From positions 1-57,806 of the forward strand of contig CAJXPB010000007.1 of NCBI GenBank assembly GCA_913057905.1: a stretch of DNA of 57,806 nt, written 5' to 3'. Source of the DNA: an uncultured Pseudomonadota bacterium (GTDB lineage: Bacteria; Myxococcota_A; Bradymonadia; Bradymonadales; Bradymonadaceae). Every line of letters begins with the position of its first letter. Position 1 is the first letter of the stretch. A program made the position numbers and the translations under genes. Of this stretch, positions 39,822 through 49,227 are shown one piece after another. Under the pieces are notes generated by a model. The model saw only the letters and a list, made by a program, of their open reading frames with translations. It was not told where the DNA came from and did no database searches.

Positions 39822-42490
39822 TACCGGATTTTCTCAATCAGTGGGCGGAGTCCATCTCCGAGCGCTTTCAGGCGTCGGGCGGGCTCTTTTCGCGCACCCA
39901 GCGCGAGAAGCCGACGCTGGTGGAGCGTCTCCTCGAGAACACATTTTTTCAATTTCTCACTTTTCTCATTTTCATTGCCGCACTCGCGGCGATCATCACC
40001 ACGGGATTCGACGCCAGCGGCGTGGTTCCCGACCGCGATATCATCGGAGACCCGGCCCAGTACGACATACGGGCCACCCACGACTTCACGTTTACCGAAA
40101 CCGATCAGGACGCTCTGCAGGCCAAACGCGCCGAAGCCGCCTCTTCGGTGCCGCCGGTCTACGATTGGCAGGAAAACCGCGGCGAACAACTGCGCGACCA
40201 GATCGGAGGGGCCTTCGAACAGATGCGCCGGGCTCTGGCCAAATCTTCTCGAGATTGGCTCAGCGCCAATCGTTCGGCGGTCCTCGACCGGATCGACGAG
40301 AAGACCCCGCAGTCGATGCGCCAGAGTGAGCTCATCGAAGCCCTCCCCGAGGACGTTCGGGTATCCCGGTCCAGAGAACTTCGAAAAGACCATTTCAGCA
40401 CCGATCTCAGCGTGACTCTGACCGACCCGAACTTCGAGGTTCTGGCGAAGCACGGGTTCTCTGCCACCGCCGAAAATGCCTTAGCCGACATTGTCGACCA
40501 GGTACTCGACCGGTCGATCGTCGCCAACCGCGACCTGCCGCGCATTCAGACCGAGCGAGGCGTCTACCTTCGGCGACTTCAGGGCGACAAGTTGCTCATC
40601 GAGTACCACGTCACCAACGTCGACGACCGGGTGGTGCCGATGCGCGAAGTACCCAACCTGGTGAGAGAAGCAGCGCCCCAGGCCCTGAGTTCGATCCAAT
40701 CGGACCGATATCGCTCGGCACTGATATCGTCGGCCATTTCACTGGTCCAACCCAATACTCAGTTCAACAAGGCCAAGACCCACGAGAAACGCCAGGCCGC
40801 CGAACAGTCCGTCGCGAGCAGTTCCGAGCGGCTCGAGTTCAGCAAGGGCCAGATCATCGTCGATCGCGGGCACATCATTACCGATCGGCACTACCAGATT
40901 ATCAAACAGATGTACGAGGAGGACCGGTACCTGACGCGCATTCAGGCCGTCGCCGGGACCGTCTTCCTGGCCCTGCTTCTCATCGTCACCGTCTTTGCCT
41001 TCGGTGGTCAGAATATTCGGGAGTTCCGTCCCTCGATCAAAGACATCTTCTTCACGGCCACAAACCTGCTTCTCTTCCTGCTGATCACGCAGTTTTTCAC
41101 GTCGGTCTTCGCGCCGGCCCTGGCCGAGCAGATCGGGCTTGGGACCCGATCCGGGTGGTACTATCTGGCACCGGTGGCCGCCGGAGGCATGCTCGTGCGA
41201 CTGGTGCTCAACAACGAGCACGCCGTCGTCTTCACCATCATCTTCAGCGTCCTCGCCGGTGTCGTCGCCGAACAATCCCTCTTTTTCGGGGCCTTCACCG
41301 CCCTGGGGACCCTCGTCGGGGTTGGAACCGTCCAGCAGGTCAAACACCGGATGGCCCTGATGTGGTCGGGGATCGCCGTCGGGGCCACGAATCTGGCCGC
41401 GGTCCTGGCGTTCCTGCTGATACAGGGAGAATTCTTCCAGTCGACGGGCCTCACCGTCGGAACTGCCTTGATCGGCCTCGGCGGCGGAGTCTTCGCAGGA
41501 GCCGTCGTCCTCGCCTTGCTGCCGGTCTACGAAGCCGTCTTCGGCTACACCACGGACATCAAACTCCTGGAGCTGGCAAACCTGAATCACCCGCTCCTTC
41601 GAAATCTGATCCTGCGCTCCCCGGGATCGTATCATCACAGTATGATGGTCGGGTCTCTGTGCGAAGCCGCCGCCGAAGCGATCGACGCCAACCCGCTGCT
41701 CGCCCGGGTCGGCGCCTACTACCACGACATCGGGAAGGCGAAGAACCCGCAGTATTTCGCCGAAAACCAGAAGCCCGGCGAGAATCCGCACGATAAGATT
41801 AAACCGAACATGAGCGCGCTGATCATCAAAAACCACGTCAAAGACGGGTTGGAGATGGCGCGGAAGCACCGCCTGCCCCAGGAGATGCACGAATTCATCG
41901 CGCAGCATCACGGCACCAGTCTGATCTCGTATTTCTATCACCGGGCCAAGCAGATGGAGGACCCCGACATCCCCGAGGTCAACGAAGGGGATTACCGATA
42001 CCCGGGGCCAAAGCCCCAGACGCGCGAGACCGCGATCTGCCTGCTCGCCGACGGGATCGAAGCGGCGAGTCGGTCGATGGAAAACCCCACTCCGGACCGG
42101 CTCAAGGGGCTCGTCCAGAAGATGATCAACAAGGCCTTTACCGATGGTCAGCTCGACGAGTGTGACCTGACCCTGCGCGATCTCAACAAGATCGCGCGGG
42201 CGCTGACCCGAATTTTGACGGGGATCTTCCACCACCGGCCCAAGTACCCCGGCCAGAGCGAAGAGCGCCGAGAGCGCTCGACCCAGGCCAACTCGACGCC
42301 GGAGGTACAGGGCGACGAAGAGGCCGACTCAGACGACGATATCGAGGATACCGAAGACCGAGAGGAGACCCAGGAAGATGCCGATCGAACTGCAGATGAC
42401 GGGAGCGGCGACGGATCATCCGAAGAGCAAGACGGTGGCGACGAGGATCAAGACGAGGGCCGAGAATCACTTCCGCGCCTTGGAACTTGA
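39818..42490 (+). CDS. pgpH: 7TM-HD family cyclic di-AMP phosphodiesterase (PgpH-like)
   Basis: The product has 890 residues. The TTG start at 39818 has AGGA seven bases ahead. After one transmembrane helix (LTFLIFIAALAAIITTGF) lies a large extracellular 7TMR-HDED domain, then about seven transmembrane helices (residues 375-570). The HD domain carries YHHSMMVGSL (His606-His607), YYHDIGKAKNP near 635 and EFIAQHHGT. The HD domain of the family hydrolyses cyclic di-AMP. A strongly acidic tail of about 75 residues ends the protein and is encoded over the start of ybeY, a 113-base overlap in another frame. Activity on c-di-AMP is inferred from the family. Confidence 0.93.
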   Translation: MIPDFLNQWAESISERFQASGGLFSRTQREKPTLVERLLENTFFQFLTFLIFIAALAAIITTGFDASGVVPDRDIIGDPAQYDIRATHDFTFTETDQDALQAKRAEAASSVPPVYDWQENRGEQLRDQIGGAFEQMRRALAKSSRDWLSANRSAVLDRIDEKTPQSMRQSELIEALPEDVRVSRSRELRKDHFSTDLSVTLTDPNFEVLAKHGFSATAENALADIVDQVLDRSIVANRDLPRIQTERGVYLRRLQGDKLLIEYHVTNVDDRVVPMREVPNLVREAAPQALSSIQSDRYRSALISSAISLVQPNTQFNKAKTHEKRQAAEQSVASSSERLEFSKGQIIVDRGHIITDRHYQIIKQMYEEDRYLTRIQAVAGTVFLALLLIVTVFAFGGQNIREFRPSIKDIFFTATNLLLFLLITQFFTSVFAPALAEQIGLGTRSGWYYLAPVAAGGMLVRLVLNNEHAVVFTIIFSVLAGVVAEQSLFFGAFTALGTLVGVGTVQQVKHRMALMWSGIAVGATNLAAVLAFLLIQGEFFQSTGLTVGTALIGLGGGVFAGAVVLALLPVYEAVFGYTTDIKLLELANLNHPLLRNLILRSPGSYHHSMMVGSLCEAAAEAIDANPLLARVGAYYHDIGKAKNPQYFAENQKPGENPHDKIKPNMSALIIKNHVKDGLEMARKHRLPQEMHEFIAQHHGTSLISYFYHRAKQMEDPDIPEVNEGDYRYPGPKPQTRETAICLLADGIEAASRSMENPTPDRLKGLVQKMINKAFTDGQLDECDLTLRDLNKIARALTRILTGIFHHRPKYPGQSEERRERSTQANSTPEVQGDEEADSDDDIEDTEDREETQEDADRTADDGSGDGSSEEQDGGDEDQDEGRESLPRLGT

Positions 42491-42881
42491 CGACCCGGTC
42501 GTGTCCGTCGTCCTGACCGGCAACGAGCGAATACGAGAGCTCAACGGGCAGTGGCGAGACGAGGACAAGGCCACCGACGTCCTTTCGTTTCCGATGCACG
42601 ATCCCGAGGACCTCGACGGGCCGTCGGGCCCCCCGGTCCTGGCACTCGGTGATATCGTCATCAGCCTCGAATACGCCGAGGATCTGATCGACACCATGGA
42701 CCACCAGGAGCGGGTCGCCTCCGAGCTCGGGGTCGATCCCGCCACCCTCGACTGGGACTTGGCCGACGAATGCGAGTTTCTCTTCATCCACGGCCTGCTC
42801 CACCTGGTCGGCTACGACCACATGGACGCCGAACAGGAGGCATCGATGAAGTCGATGGAACGGCAGCTCTGGGAGGCGTAG
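42378..42881 (+). CDS. ybeY: rRNA maturation endoribonuclease YbeY
   Basis: The product has 167 residues. The zinc motif HGLLHLVGYDH holds His138, His142 and His148. The RDEDKATDVLSFPM and LGDIVISLEYA segments are typical. YbeY takes part in 16S rRNA 3' end maturation and 70S quality control. The N-terminus IELQMTG fits the usual family start, so the 113-base overlap with pgpH appears genuine. The downstream tRNA-Ile gene is on the other strand. Confidence 0.93.
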   Translation: MPIELQMTGAATDHPKSKTVATRIKTRAENHFRALELDDPVVSVVLTGNERIRELNGQWRDEDKATDVLSFPMHDPEDLDGPSGPPVLALGDIVISLEYAEDLIDTMDHQERVASELGVDPATLDWDLADECEFLFIHGLLHLVGYDHMDAEQEASMKSMERQLWEA

Positions 42882-42928
42882 ATCGGCGTGAATATCTGCG
42901 CCGTCCCGACGTCTTTTCAGTGTGAGAG

Positions 42929-43002
<74 letters not shown>

Positions 43003-43035
43003 TTGTCCGTTCGGCCTTTCGCCGACGGGCCGCAG

Positions 43036-43065
43036 AATCTAAGGGTCGACGAACTCACATGTCAA
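43036..43065 (-). promoter_or_regulatory. sigma70 promoter of tRNA-Ile
   Basis: On the minus strand a perfect TTGACA (43060-43065) and TAGATT (43036-43041, four of six) are separated by 18 bases. Transcription would begin near 43029, about 27 bases before the tRNA. A GC-rich stretch (GCGGCCC) follows the -10, as in stringently controlled promoters. A CGGC-GAAAG-GCCG hairpin is in the leader. Confidence 0.6.
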
Positions 43066-43159
43066 GAGGCAAATTGGCAGATGCCGCATCGACACCGCCC
43101 TCTCCTTATCATAGAGTCTCGATGCCCCGTGTTTTCCGATGTATTCAAGGACACTGAAC

Positions 43160-44245
43160 ATGAAACACATACTGTTGACATCCCGACGCCTGATGGCCTT
43201 CGCCTGTTTCACCCTCCTCGCCCTGGTGGCGACTCCGGTGCTGGGCGCCGACTCCTCGTCGAAGGCCGATGCGCCCTCCTACACGAAGCTCTTTAAGTAC
43301 CTGCCCACCGACAGTTCGTCGCTCGCGGTCATCGACGTGAAGGCGGTCCGGGCCTCGCCGTACTTCGACCGAGCCACCGACTACCTGCAGTCGAAGGGTC
43401 AGGTAAAGGGGCTCACGAAGCTTCTCCAGAGCGACAAAGAGGCCATAGACGACCAATCCGTAGACCGCGTGGCCGTCGGCTTCCCCGCCGCCACGGGCCG
43501 CTCGGCCCCCGAACGGTCGACGGCCGTGTTGGCCGGGACCTTTAACGAGTCGTCCTTGAAATCGATCTTCGAGTCGGAGGTCGAGGGATTCAAATCGGTC
43601 GAGCTGGACGGAGGATTGAGCGGGTTCAAAAAGGAAAACACGGTCGCCGTACTGCTCGATGAAAAACACCTCCTTCTGATCACGGGCCCGGAATCGTACA
43701 GAAGCCGGGCGTTGAACACGGCCCGGGGCAAGGCAAAATCCCTGGCCGATGGCGCATTGCCCACCTCGATCCTCAAGGAACTCGATACGAGCAGGGGCAT
43801 CTGGATGGTCAACTCCTCGAGGAGTGTCCCGGGAGCCGCCGAGCAGGGCATCGTCGAGATCGGGCTCGCTCTGGGCGTGGCAGACGACCTGGAGATCCAA
43901 GCGGTAACTCGTTCGAAATCCGAAGAATCCGCAAAGGAGCTCGAGGGCCAACTCTCGTCGGCCCGCTCGAGCAATGCCGACAATCCGATGGTCAAAATGC
44001 TGGGCATCGGTCCGCTTCTGAAGAATCTCGAACACCGTCGCACAGGCGCGATCAACGTCGCCACGACGTCGATGACCTCCACCGAGGTCGACACCCTGAT
44101 CAAGCGACTCGAGGAGATGATGGGCGGCTCGGGCTCAAAGCCCCTCCAGATACCCGGTGACCGCAGCAGTGACGACTCCTCTGAAGACGCCTCGAAAAAA
44201 GAGGCCCCTTCTGGGGACGACGGCGCCGAAGCCGACTTCAACTGA
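43160..44245 (+). CDS. exported protein of unknown function
   Basis: The product has 361 residues from the ATG at 43160, with ribosome site AAGGA. A signal peptide (LLTSRRLMAFACFTLLALVATPVLGADSS) has a likely type I cleavage site. The mature part has alternating strands and helices (SLAVIDVKAVRASPYFDRATDYLQS, STAVLAGTFNESSLKSIFESE, TVAVLLDEKHLLLITGPESYRSRAL) and an acidic low-complexity end. The pattern recalls DUF3352-type periplasmic proteins, but this is uncertain. It lies 50 bases before sppA. Confidence 0.7.
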   Translation: MKHILLTSRRLMAFACFTLLALVATPVLGADSSSKADAPSYTKLFKYLPTDSSSLAVIDVKAVRASPYFDRATDYLQSKGQVKGLTKLLQSDKEAIDDQSVDRVAVGFPAATGRSAPERSTAVLAGTFNESSLKSIFESEVEGFKSVELDGGLSGFKKENTVAVLLDEKHLLLITGPESYRSRALNTARGKAKSLADGALPTSILKELDTSRGIWMVNSSRSVPGAAEQGIVEIGLALGVADDLEIQAVTRSKSEESAKELEGQLSSARSSNADNPMVKMLGIGPLLKNLEHRRTGAINVATTSMTSTEVDTLIKRLEEMMGGSGSKPLQIPGDRSSDDSSEDASKKEAPSGDDGAEADFN

Positions 44246-44295
44246 ATCGCTCCACCGACGCCTTCTAAGGGTCTACTTTTTCCGGGTCCAAGCCT

Positions 44296-46887
44296 ATGCG
44301 CGTACGACTTTTGCCGGCACATTCGCTGGTCATCTGTGTCGCATCTATCATCTTTGTGTCGCTGGCCGGGTTCAACGATGCCCGGGCCCAGACCTCTCCG
44401 ACCGATGGTATGCACCTGCCGGATCAGTCGGTCACTACTCAGACCGATGCCTCGAGTTTGGAGACCAACCCGGCGGGCCTCGGTTTTTTGGACGCGGCCG
44501 AGTTTCAGTACGGCTACCAGATCAGCAATCAACTTCGCCGGGATGTCGTCCGCGACCAGCACGCCATCTTCACCGGTGTCGGGGGGCGATTCATGGCAGC
44601 CGGCTTCTCGGCTCAGTGGCTCGAACGGTCCATCGATGGCAGCGCTCCGCAGACCTACCAGAAATACTCGTTCGGGCTGGCGACCCGGCCGTCGGAGTTC
44701 ATGAGTTTCGGGGCCGCCGTCAACCTCTTCGGCAGCGCCGACAACATCTTTCTGGACGGTGAGACCTCGATCGACGTGGGTACCCAGTGGCATCTGGGCC
44801 GGCACGTCGGCGTCGGAGTCGCGCTTCGGAGCGTGAATCGACCGTTCCTGACCGGAAACACCGCCGAGCCGATGCGCCTGGTCCCGGGGCTGGCGGTCCG
44901 CGCCTTTGATGGCCGGCTCGAATTCGACGCCGAAGCCGAATGGTCGATCTCCGACGAGGGGCTCACCCTGCGCCCTCGCCTGTTCTTTACGCCGGTACGG
45001 GGTCTCGATGTCTTCGCCCGCGCCGATATTCCGGTGACGGGCCCGCCGACCCGACAGATCCCCGACGCCCGGGTCACGACCGGGCTCGCCGTCTCGTTTG
45101 GCCACGTCGACTACAAAGCCGCAGCGGTCGTGGGCGGGCAGACGCCCGACAACACCGACTTCTCCGGGGTCACCGGCACGATCTCTCTGTCTTCGACCCC
45201 CTACGAAAGCCTGGTCAGACGCGGCGACCGATGGGTCAAAGTGACACTGGATAACTCGATCGCCGAACGCTCCGACAGTGGGCTCTTCAGGCCCGATCGC
45301 CGGAGTCTGCTCTCGATCCTCGAGGGCCTGCGAGATGTCTCGGAACGCAGTGACGCCGCCGGGGTCGCCTTCGTCGTGGAGTCGAATCGGTTGGGCTGGG
45401 CTCAAACGTGGGAGCTTCGTCAGGCCGTCGACCGATTGCGAGAACGCGGCAAAAAGGTCGCCTTCTTCATCCACGACACCTCGCTGAAGAACGCGTATCT
45501 GGCATCGGCAGGGGACCGGACGATCCTCCTCCCGACGGCCCCGTACGACCCGGCCGGCCTAACCAGCGATGTGATCACCTACGGCGAGACCCTTCAGCGC
45601 ATCGGCGTCCAGGCCGAGTTCGTACGGATCGGAGAATACAAATCTTCGCCGGAGCGGTTCATACGCGACACACCGTCGTCCCCGAATCTCAAGCAGCGAG
45701 AGGCCTACGTCGACACTCTCTTCGAGACCGCCGTCGAGGGGATCTCGGCGGGCCGCAACAAGAGCGACGACGAGGTACAATCGACGATCGATACGGTGCC
45801 CCTTCTGCCCGACGAGGCCGTCGACCAAAACTACGTCGATTCCATCGCCTATCCCGATGAACTCCAGGAGATGGTGCGCACGGAGCTCGGGGCGTCGTCA
45901 CTGACCCCCATGAACAGTTTCCTGAAGCGACGCACACGCGCCTGGTCGGCAGGCCCGGAGGTCGCGGTCCTCTACATCGACGGAAGTATCATTCGGGGTG
46001 AATCCGGGCGCACACCGCTGATCGGCACGATGCTCTCGGGCAGCGAGACGATCCGCGCCACGATCGAGCGCCTGCGCCGCGACCCCAAGGTCAAGGCGGT
46101 TGTCGTGCGGGTCGACAGCCCCGGGGGAAGCGCCGTCGCCAGTGACCTGATCTACCGTGATCTTCGTCGACTCGCCGCAGAAAAACCGGTCGTGGCGTCG
46201 ATGGGTGATGTCGCCGCCAGCGGGGGTTACTACGTCGCGGCGGGGGCCGACGAGATCTACGCGACCCCGACGACGTTGACCGGCTCGATCGGTATCTTTT
46301 CTGGCAAATTCAACCTGTCTGGACTCTTCGACCGCATCGGTCTGGCCCACGAGCAAATTCGGCGCGGGGACCGCGCCGGGGAGTTCGGGATCTTCGATGC
46401 ATGGACAGACGGACAGCGCGAGAGGGTCTCGAAATCGATCCACTACCTGTACCGGCTCTTCCTTGAGCAGGCCGCGCAGACGCGGCCGCTGTCGGCCGAC
46501 GAACTCGACGACCTGGGTCGAGGACGCATCTGGACCGGCTCAAAAGCCGTCGACAACAAACTCGTCGACCATCGAGGCGGACTCATCGACGCCATCCGTC
46601 GCGCCGAGGCGATCGCCGGGCTGAAGTCCGGGCGCGCACGCTATCGTGGATACCCAAAACAGCAGGGATTCTTTGCCCGATCGGACATGGGAGCCGCCGT
46701 CGAGACCGTAGCCGGATGGTTCGGCGGGCCGCGGTCGTCGTCACCAGGTGTTCAGAAGGGAGTCGTCTCGGACCTGCGGGACAGACTCGGCCCGCTCGTA
46801 TCGGTGCTCGAACTCCCCCTGGCCTACGAGCCGGGGACGATCCTGATGCTTCCGCCACAACCCTTACCGCTCGACGAGTCGAAGTAG
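44296..46887 (+). CDS. sppA: SppA-type signal peptide peptidase fused to an outer-membrane-like N-terminal region
   Basis: The product has 863 residues. After a signal peptide, about 270 residues are rich in alternating strands (ETNPAGLGFLDAAEFQYGYQ, RFMAAGFSAQWLERSI, GVGVALRSVNRPFL), with the NPAGLG motif of FadL/PorV-like beta-barrels. Two S49 domains follow. The probable catalytic Lys449 is in GEYKSSPERFIRD and Ser642 in DVAASGGYYVAAGAD, as in E. coli SppA. S49 peptidases degrade cleaved signal peptides and membrane peptides. A barrel-like fusion would place the enzyme near the outer membrane, which is unusual. The stop is one base from the convergent kinase. Confidence 0.85.
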   Translation: MRVRLLPAHSLVICVASIIFVSLAGFNDARAQTSPTDGMHLPDQSVTTQTDASSLETNPAGLGFLDAAEFQYGYQISNQLRRDVVRDQHAIFTGVGGRFMAAGFSAQWLERSIDGSAPQTYQKYSFGLATRPSEFMSFGAAVNLFGSADNIFLDGETSIDVGTQWHLGRHVGVGVALRSVNRPFLTGNTAEPMRLVPGLAVRAFDGRLEFDAEAEWSISDEGLTLRPRLFFTPVRGLDVFARADIPVTGPPTRQIPDARVTTGLAVSFGHVDYKAAAVVGGQTPDNTDFSGVTGTISLSSTPYESLVRRGDRWVKVTLDNSIAERSDSGLFRPDRRSLLSILEGLRDVSERSDAAGVAFVVESNRLGWAQTWELRQAVDRLRERGKKVAFFIHDTSLKNAYLASAGDRTILLPTAPYDPAGLTSDVITYGETLQRIGVQAEFVRIGEYKSSPERFIRDTPSSPNLKQREAYVDTLFETAVEGISAGRNKSDDEVQSTIDTVPLLPDEAVDQNYVDSIAYPDELQEMVRTELGASSLTPMNSFLKRRTRAWSAGPEVAVLYIDGSIIRGESGRTPLIGTMLSGSETIRATIERLRRDPKVKAVVVRVDSPGGSAVASDLIYRDLRRLAAEKPVVASMGDVAASGGYYVAAGADEIYATPTTLTGSIGIFSGKFNLSGLFDRIGLAHEQIRRGDRAGEFGIFDAWTDGQRERVSKSIHYLYRLFLEQAAQTRPLSADELDDLGRGRIWTGSKAVDNKLVDHRGGLIDAIRRAEAIAGLKSGRARYRGYPKQQGFFARSDMGAAVETVAGWFGGPRSSSPGVQKGVVSDLRDRLGPLVSVLELPLAYEPGTILMLPPQPLPLDESK

Positions 46888-46888
46888 G

Positions 46889-47974
46889 TCAGGAATCGTC
46901 AACGGTATCGCTGACACATGATTCTCCGACGGTGACGCTCTGGTGGCAGCCGTCCGCTTCGTTCTGCGAGAGATGCGTGGCTTCGGCGGAGCGGAACTCG
47001 CTGACGTCGGCCCGAGCACACAGATTCTCCCAACGTCGCCGTTTGCGCTCCTCGGCTTCGAGCTCATCGGCGAAGATCGACCCCAGCGAATCCGAGAGGT
47101 GGTGCTTCGAGTACGGCTCAAGGGATTGTTCGACGACTCCTGCGAGGTCTTCGACAAACGGGGTCGCAGATGGGTAGCGATCGAGGGGGTCGACGGCGAG
47201 TGCCCGAAGGACGACATCATCGAGGGGCTCGGGGACACTGTCGTTGATGGTCCCCGGGGCGACGGCCTCCGGATCGGCGACCGCTTCGAGCATCTCGACC
47301 GACGTCTCGGCCTCGATGTAGCGCCGTCCGGTCAGCATCTCCCAGAGGCATACGCCAAGAGCGTACACGTCGGAATGCGGGCCAACGGGGGCAGACCGCT
47401 CGACCTGCTCGGGACTCATGTACGCGTACGTACCTCGTCCTCCGTCCTGTCGACGCCGCTGGTCGCTATCTTCCACATCCCGATCCTTCGCCACTCCAAA
47501 GTCGATCAACTTGGTCTGACCGTCGAAGGTCAAGCGGATGTTCCGCGGAGAGACGTCACAGTGGGTCACGCCTCGGTCGTGCACATACGCCAGCCCTCTG
47601 GCGGCTTGGAGCGCCACGTGGCAGGCCTGGTTCAGAGGCATCCGTCGCCTAAGCTTCGCCAGCCGGTGCTGGACGGACTTTACGTCTACCCCGTCCAGGT
47701 ACTCCATCACGATCACGTGGGAGGACTGGACGGCTTCGAATCCGTGAGTCTCCACGAGGTTTGGATGCTCCAACTGAATCGCGGTCTCGGCCTCGGTGAC
47801 GAACATCTGCAGAAACTCGTCTTTCTCGGCCAGATGCGGCAAAATCCGCTTGACCGCCAGCGTCGGCGCCGCTTCGGCGGCCGGCATCTCTTTGGCGCGA
47901 AACACCTCGGCCATGCCGCCGACGCTGACGCGCTCGAGCAGACAATATGTTCCGAGCATCACGGGCCGTTCCAC
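46889..47974 (-). CDS. eukaryote-like Ser/Thr protein kinase, catalytic loop HCD
   Basis: The product has 361 residues from GTG at 47974, with a GGAGAAA ribosome site. The glycine loop SVGGMAEVF, ATP-anchoring Lys42 (LAVKRIL), helix C Glu63, catalytic loop HCDVSPRNI (residues 138-146), DFG at 158-160, and GTYAYMSPEQVER and DVYALGVCLWEMLTGR are present. The Arg of the usual HRD is Cys. A C-terminal tail of about 75 residues after the kinase core is rich in Arg and Glu. There is no transmembrane helix, so it is probably cytoplasmic. It converges on sppA. Confidence 0.9.
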   Translation of the reverse strand: MERPVMLGTYCLLERVSVGGMAEVFRAKEMPAAEAAPTLAVKRILPHLAEKDEFLQMFVTEAETAIQLEHPNLVETHGFEAVQSSHVIVMEYLDGVDVKSVQHRLAKLRRRMPLNQACHVALQAARGLAYVHDRGVTHCDVSPRNIRLTFDGQTKLIDFGVAKDRDVEDSDQRRRQDGGRGTYAYMSPEQVERSAPVGPHSDVYALGVCLWEMLTGRRYIEAETSVEMLEAVADPEAVAPGTINDSVPEPLDDVVLRALAVDPLDRYPSATPFVEDLAGVVEQSLEPYSKHHLSDSLGSIFADELEAEERKRRRWENLCARADVSEFRSAEATHLSQNEADGCHQSVTVGESCVSDTVDDS

Positions 47975-48021
47975 CGGTTTCTCCGTGCGTCGAGAAGGGG
48001 CGTTTTCACTTGCGCGCGTGC

Positions 48022-48050
48022 ATCATATGGATGTGACGAATATGGGTCAA
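48022..48050 (-). promoter_or_regulatory. sigma70 promoter of the 47974 kinase
   Basis: On the minus strand TTGACC (48045-48050, five of six) and TATGAT (48022-48027, five of six) are separated by 17 bases. Transcription would start near 48015, about 40 bases before the GTG. It is among the best promoter matches in the window. Confidence 0.65.
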
Positions 48051-48064
48051 CGACGTTCATCAAC

Positions 48065-48092
48065 TTGCAATTCTGGCCGCAGGTCGTATACC
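48065..48092 (+). promoter_or_regulatory. candidate sigma70 promoter of fni
   Basis: TTGCAA (48065-48070) and TATACC (48087-48092) are separated by 16 bases. Transcription would start near 48099, about 29 bases before the ATG at 48128. Confidence 0.45.
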
Positions 48093-48127
48093 GGCAGCGT
48101 TGAGGTACCTCTTCAAAAGGCAGACTC

Positions 48128-49213
48128 ATGAATGACCAAAACAGCCAGCCCGCTGACGCAGACATCTCCGACCGAAAAGATGATCACATCGAGCTGACGG
48201 CGAAGGAAGAAGTCGAGGCACGCGGCAAGACAACCCTCCTTGAAGAGGTCGAGTTCTTTCACGATTCGCTGCCGGAGCTGTCGCTCGACGATGTCGACCT
48301 CTCGTGCGACGTCTTCGGCCAGACCCTAAGTGCCCCCCTGTTGATCTCGGGCATGACCGGTGGCGCCGAACGGGCCCGTCGCATCAACATGGACCTGGCG
48401 AAGGTCGCCCAAAAGCTGGGCATCGCCTTCGGCGTCGGCAGCCAGCGTGCCCTCATGGACGATCCGGATCTTGTCGACACCTACCGGGTCCGTGAGGTCG
48501 CCCCGGACATCGTGCTGCTGGGGAACATCGGCGGTGTGCAGGTCGCCGAATCCGAACCGTCCGAGATCGGTGAGCTCGTCGACATGATCGATGCCGATGC
48601 GCTGGCCGTACACCTGAATCCCGGACAGGAGCTGATGCAGCCGGAGGGAGACCGAGACTTTCGTGGCTGCGTCGACGGCATCGCCGCACTCGTCGAGACG
48701 CTCGACGTGCCGATCGTCGTCAAGGAGACCGGGTGCGGACTGGCGCCACCGGCCCTCGAGAAACTGCGCTCGACCGGGGTCGAGTGGGTCGGAACCTCCG
48801 GCGCGGGTGGCACCACCTGGATCGGGGTCGAGACCCTGCGGACTCCCGCCGAAGAACGCTCTGTCGGAGACATCTTCTGGGACTGGGGCGTACCCACGGC
48901 CGCGTGCATCGGCTTCGCGCATCGCCGCGGCTTCAACGTCATCGGCTCGGGAGGCCTACGTTCCGGCTACGACGCCGCCCGCGCGCTGGCGATGGGAGCG
49001 AAGATGGCCGGCATGGCCCTTCCCTGGCTGCGAGCCGCCTACAACGAGGGCTACGAAGCAGCCCTGGACTTCGGCCACACGACCGTCGACGCGCTCAAGA
49101 CCGCCTGCGTCCTCACTGGGTCGAAGACCATCGACGACCTCCGCGAAGCCCCGACACGCATCGGTCCTACGCTGAAGGATTGGCTACAGCGCGACCCCTT
49201 GGTCCAGACCTAG
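48128..49213 (+). CDS. fni: type 2 isopentenyl-diphosphate delta-isomerase
   Basis: The product has 361 residues. It is FMN-dependent and related to the lactate dehydrogenase/IMPDH-like barrel family. Motifs: RKDDHIELT at the start, LSAPLLISGMTGGAERARRIN, GIAFGVGSQRALM, LAVHLNPGQELMQPEGDRDFRG, VVKETGCGL, GTSGAGGTTWIGVE and GSGGLRSGYDAARALAMGAKMAGMALPWL. It interconverts isopentenyl and dimethylallyl diphosphate. Type 2 enzymes often go with the mevalonate pathway, but no mevalonate gene is in the window. It lies on the opposite strand from the kinases on both sides. Confidence 0.96.
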   Translation: MNDQNSQPADADISDRKDDHIELTAKEEVEARGKTTLLEEVEFFHDSLPELSLDDVDLSCDVFGQTLSAPLLISGMTGGAERARRINMDLAKVAQKLGIAFGVGSQRALMDDPDLVDTYRVREVAPDIVLLGNIGGVQVAESEPSEIGELVDMIDADALAVHLNPGQELMQPEGDRDFRGCVDGIAALVETLDVPIVVKETGCGLAPPALEKLRSTGVEWVGTSGAGGTTWIGVETLRTPAEERSVGDIFWDWGVPTAACIGFAHRRGFNVIGSGGLRSGYDAARALAMGAKMAGMALPWLRAAYNEGYEAALDFGHTTVDALKTACVLTGSKTIDDLREAPTRIGPTLKDWLQRDPLVQT

Positions 49214-49227
49214 GTAGAGAGGCGCCG

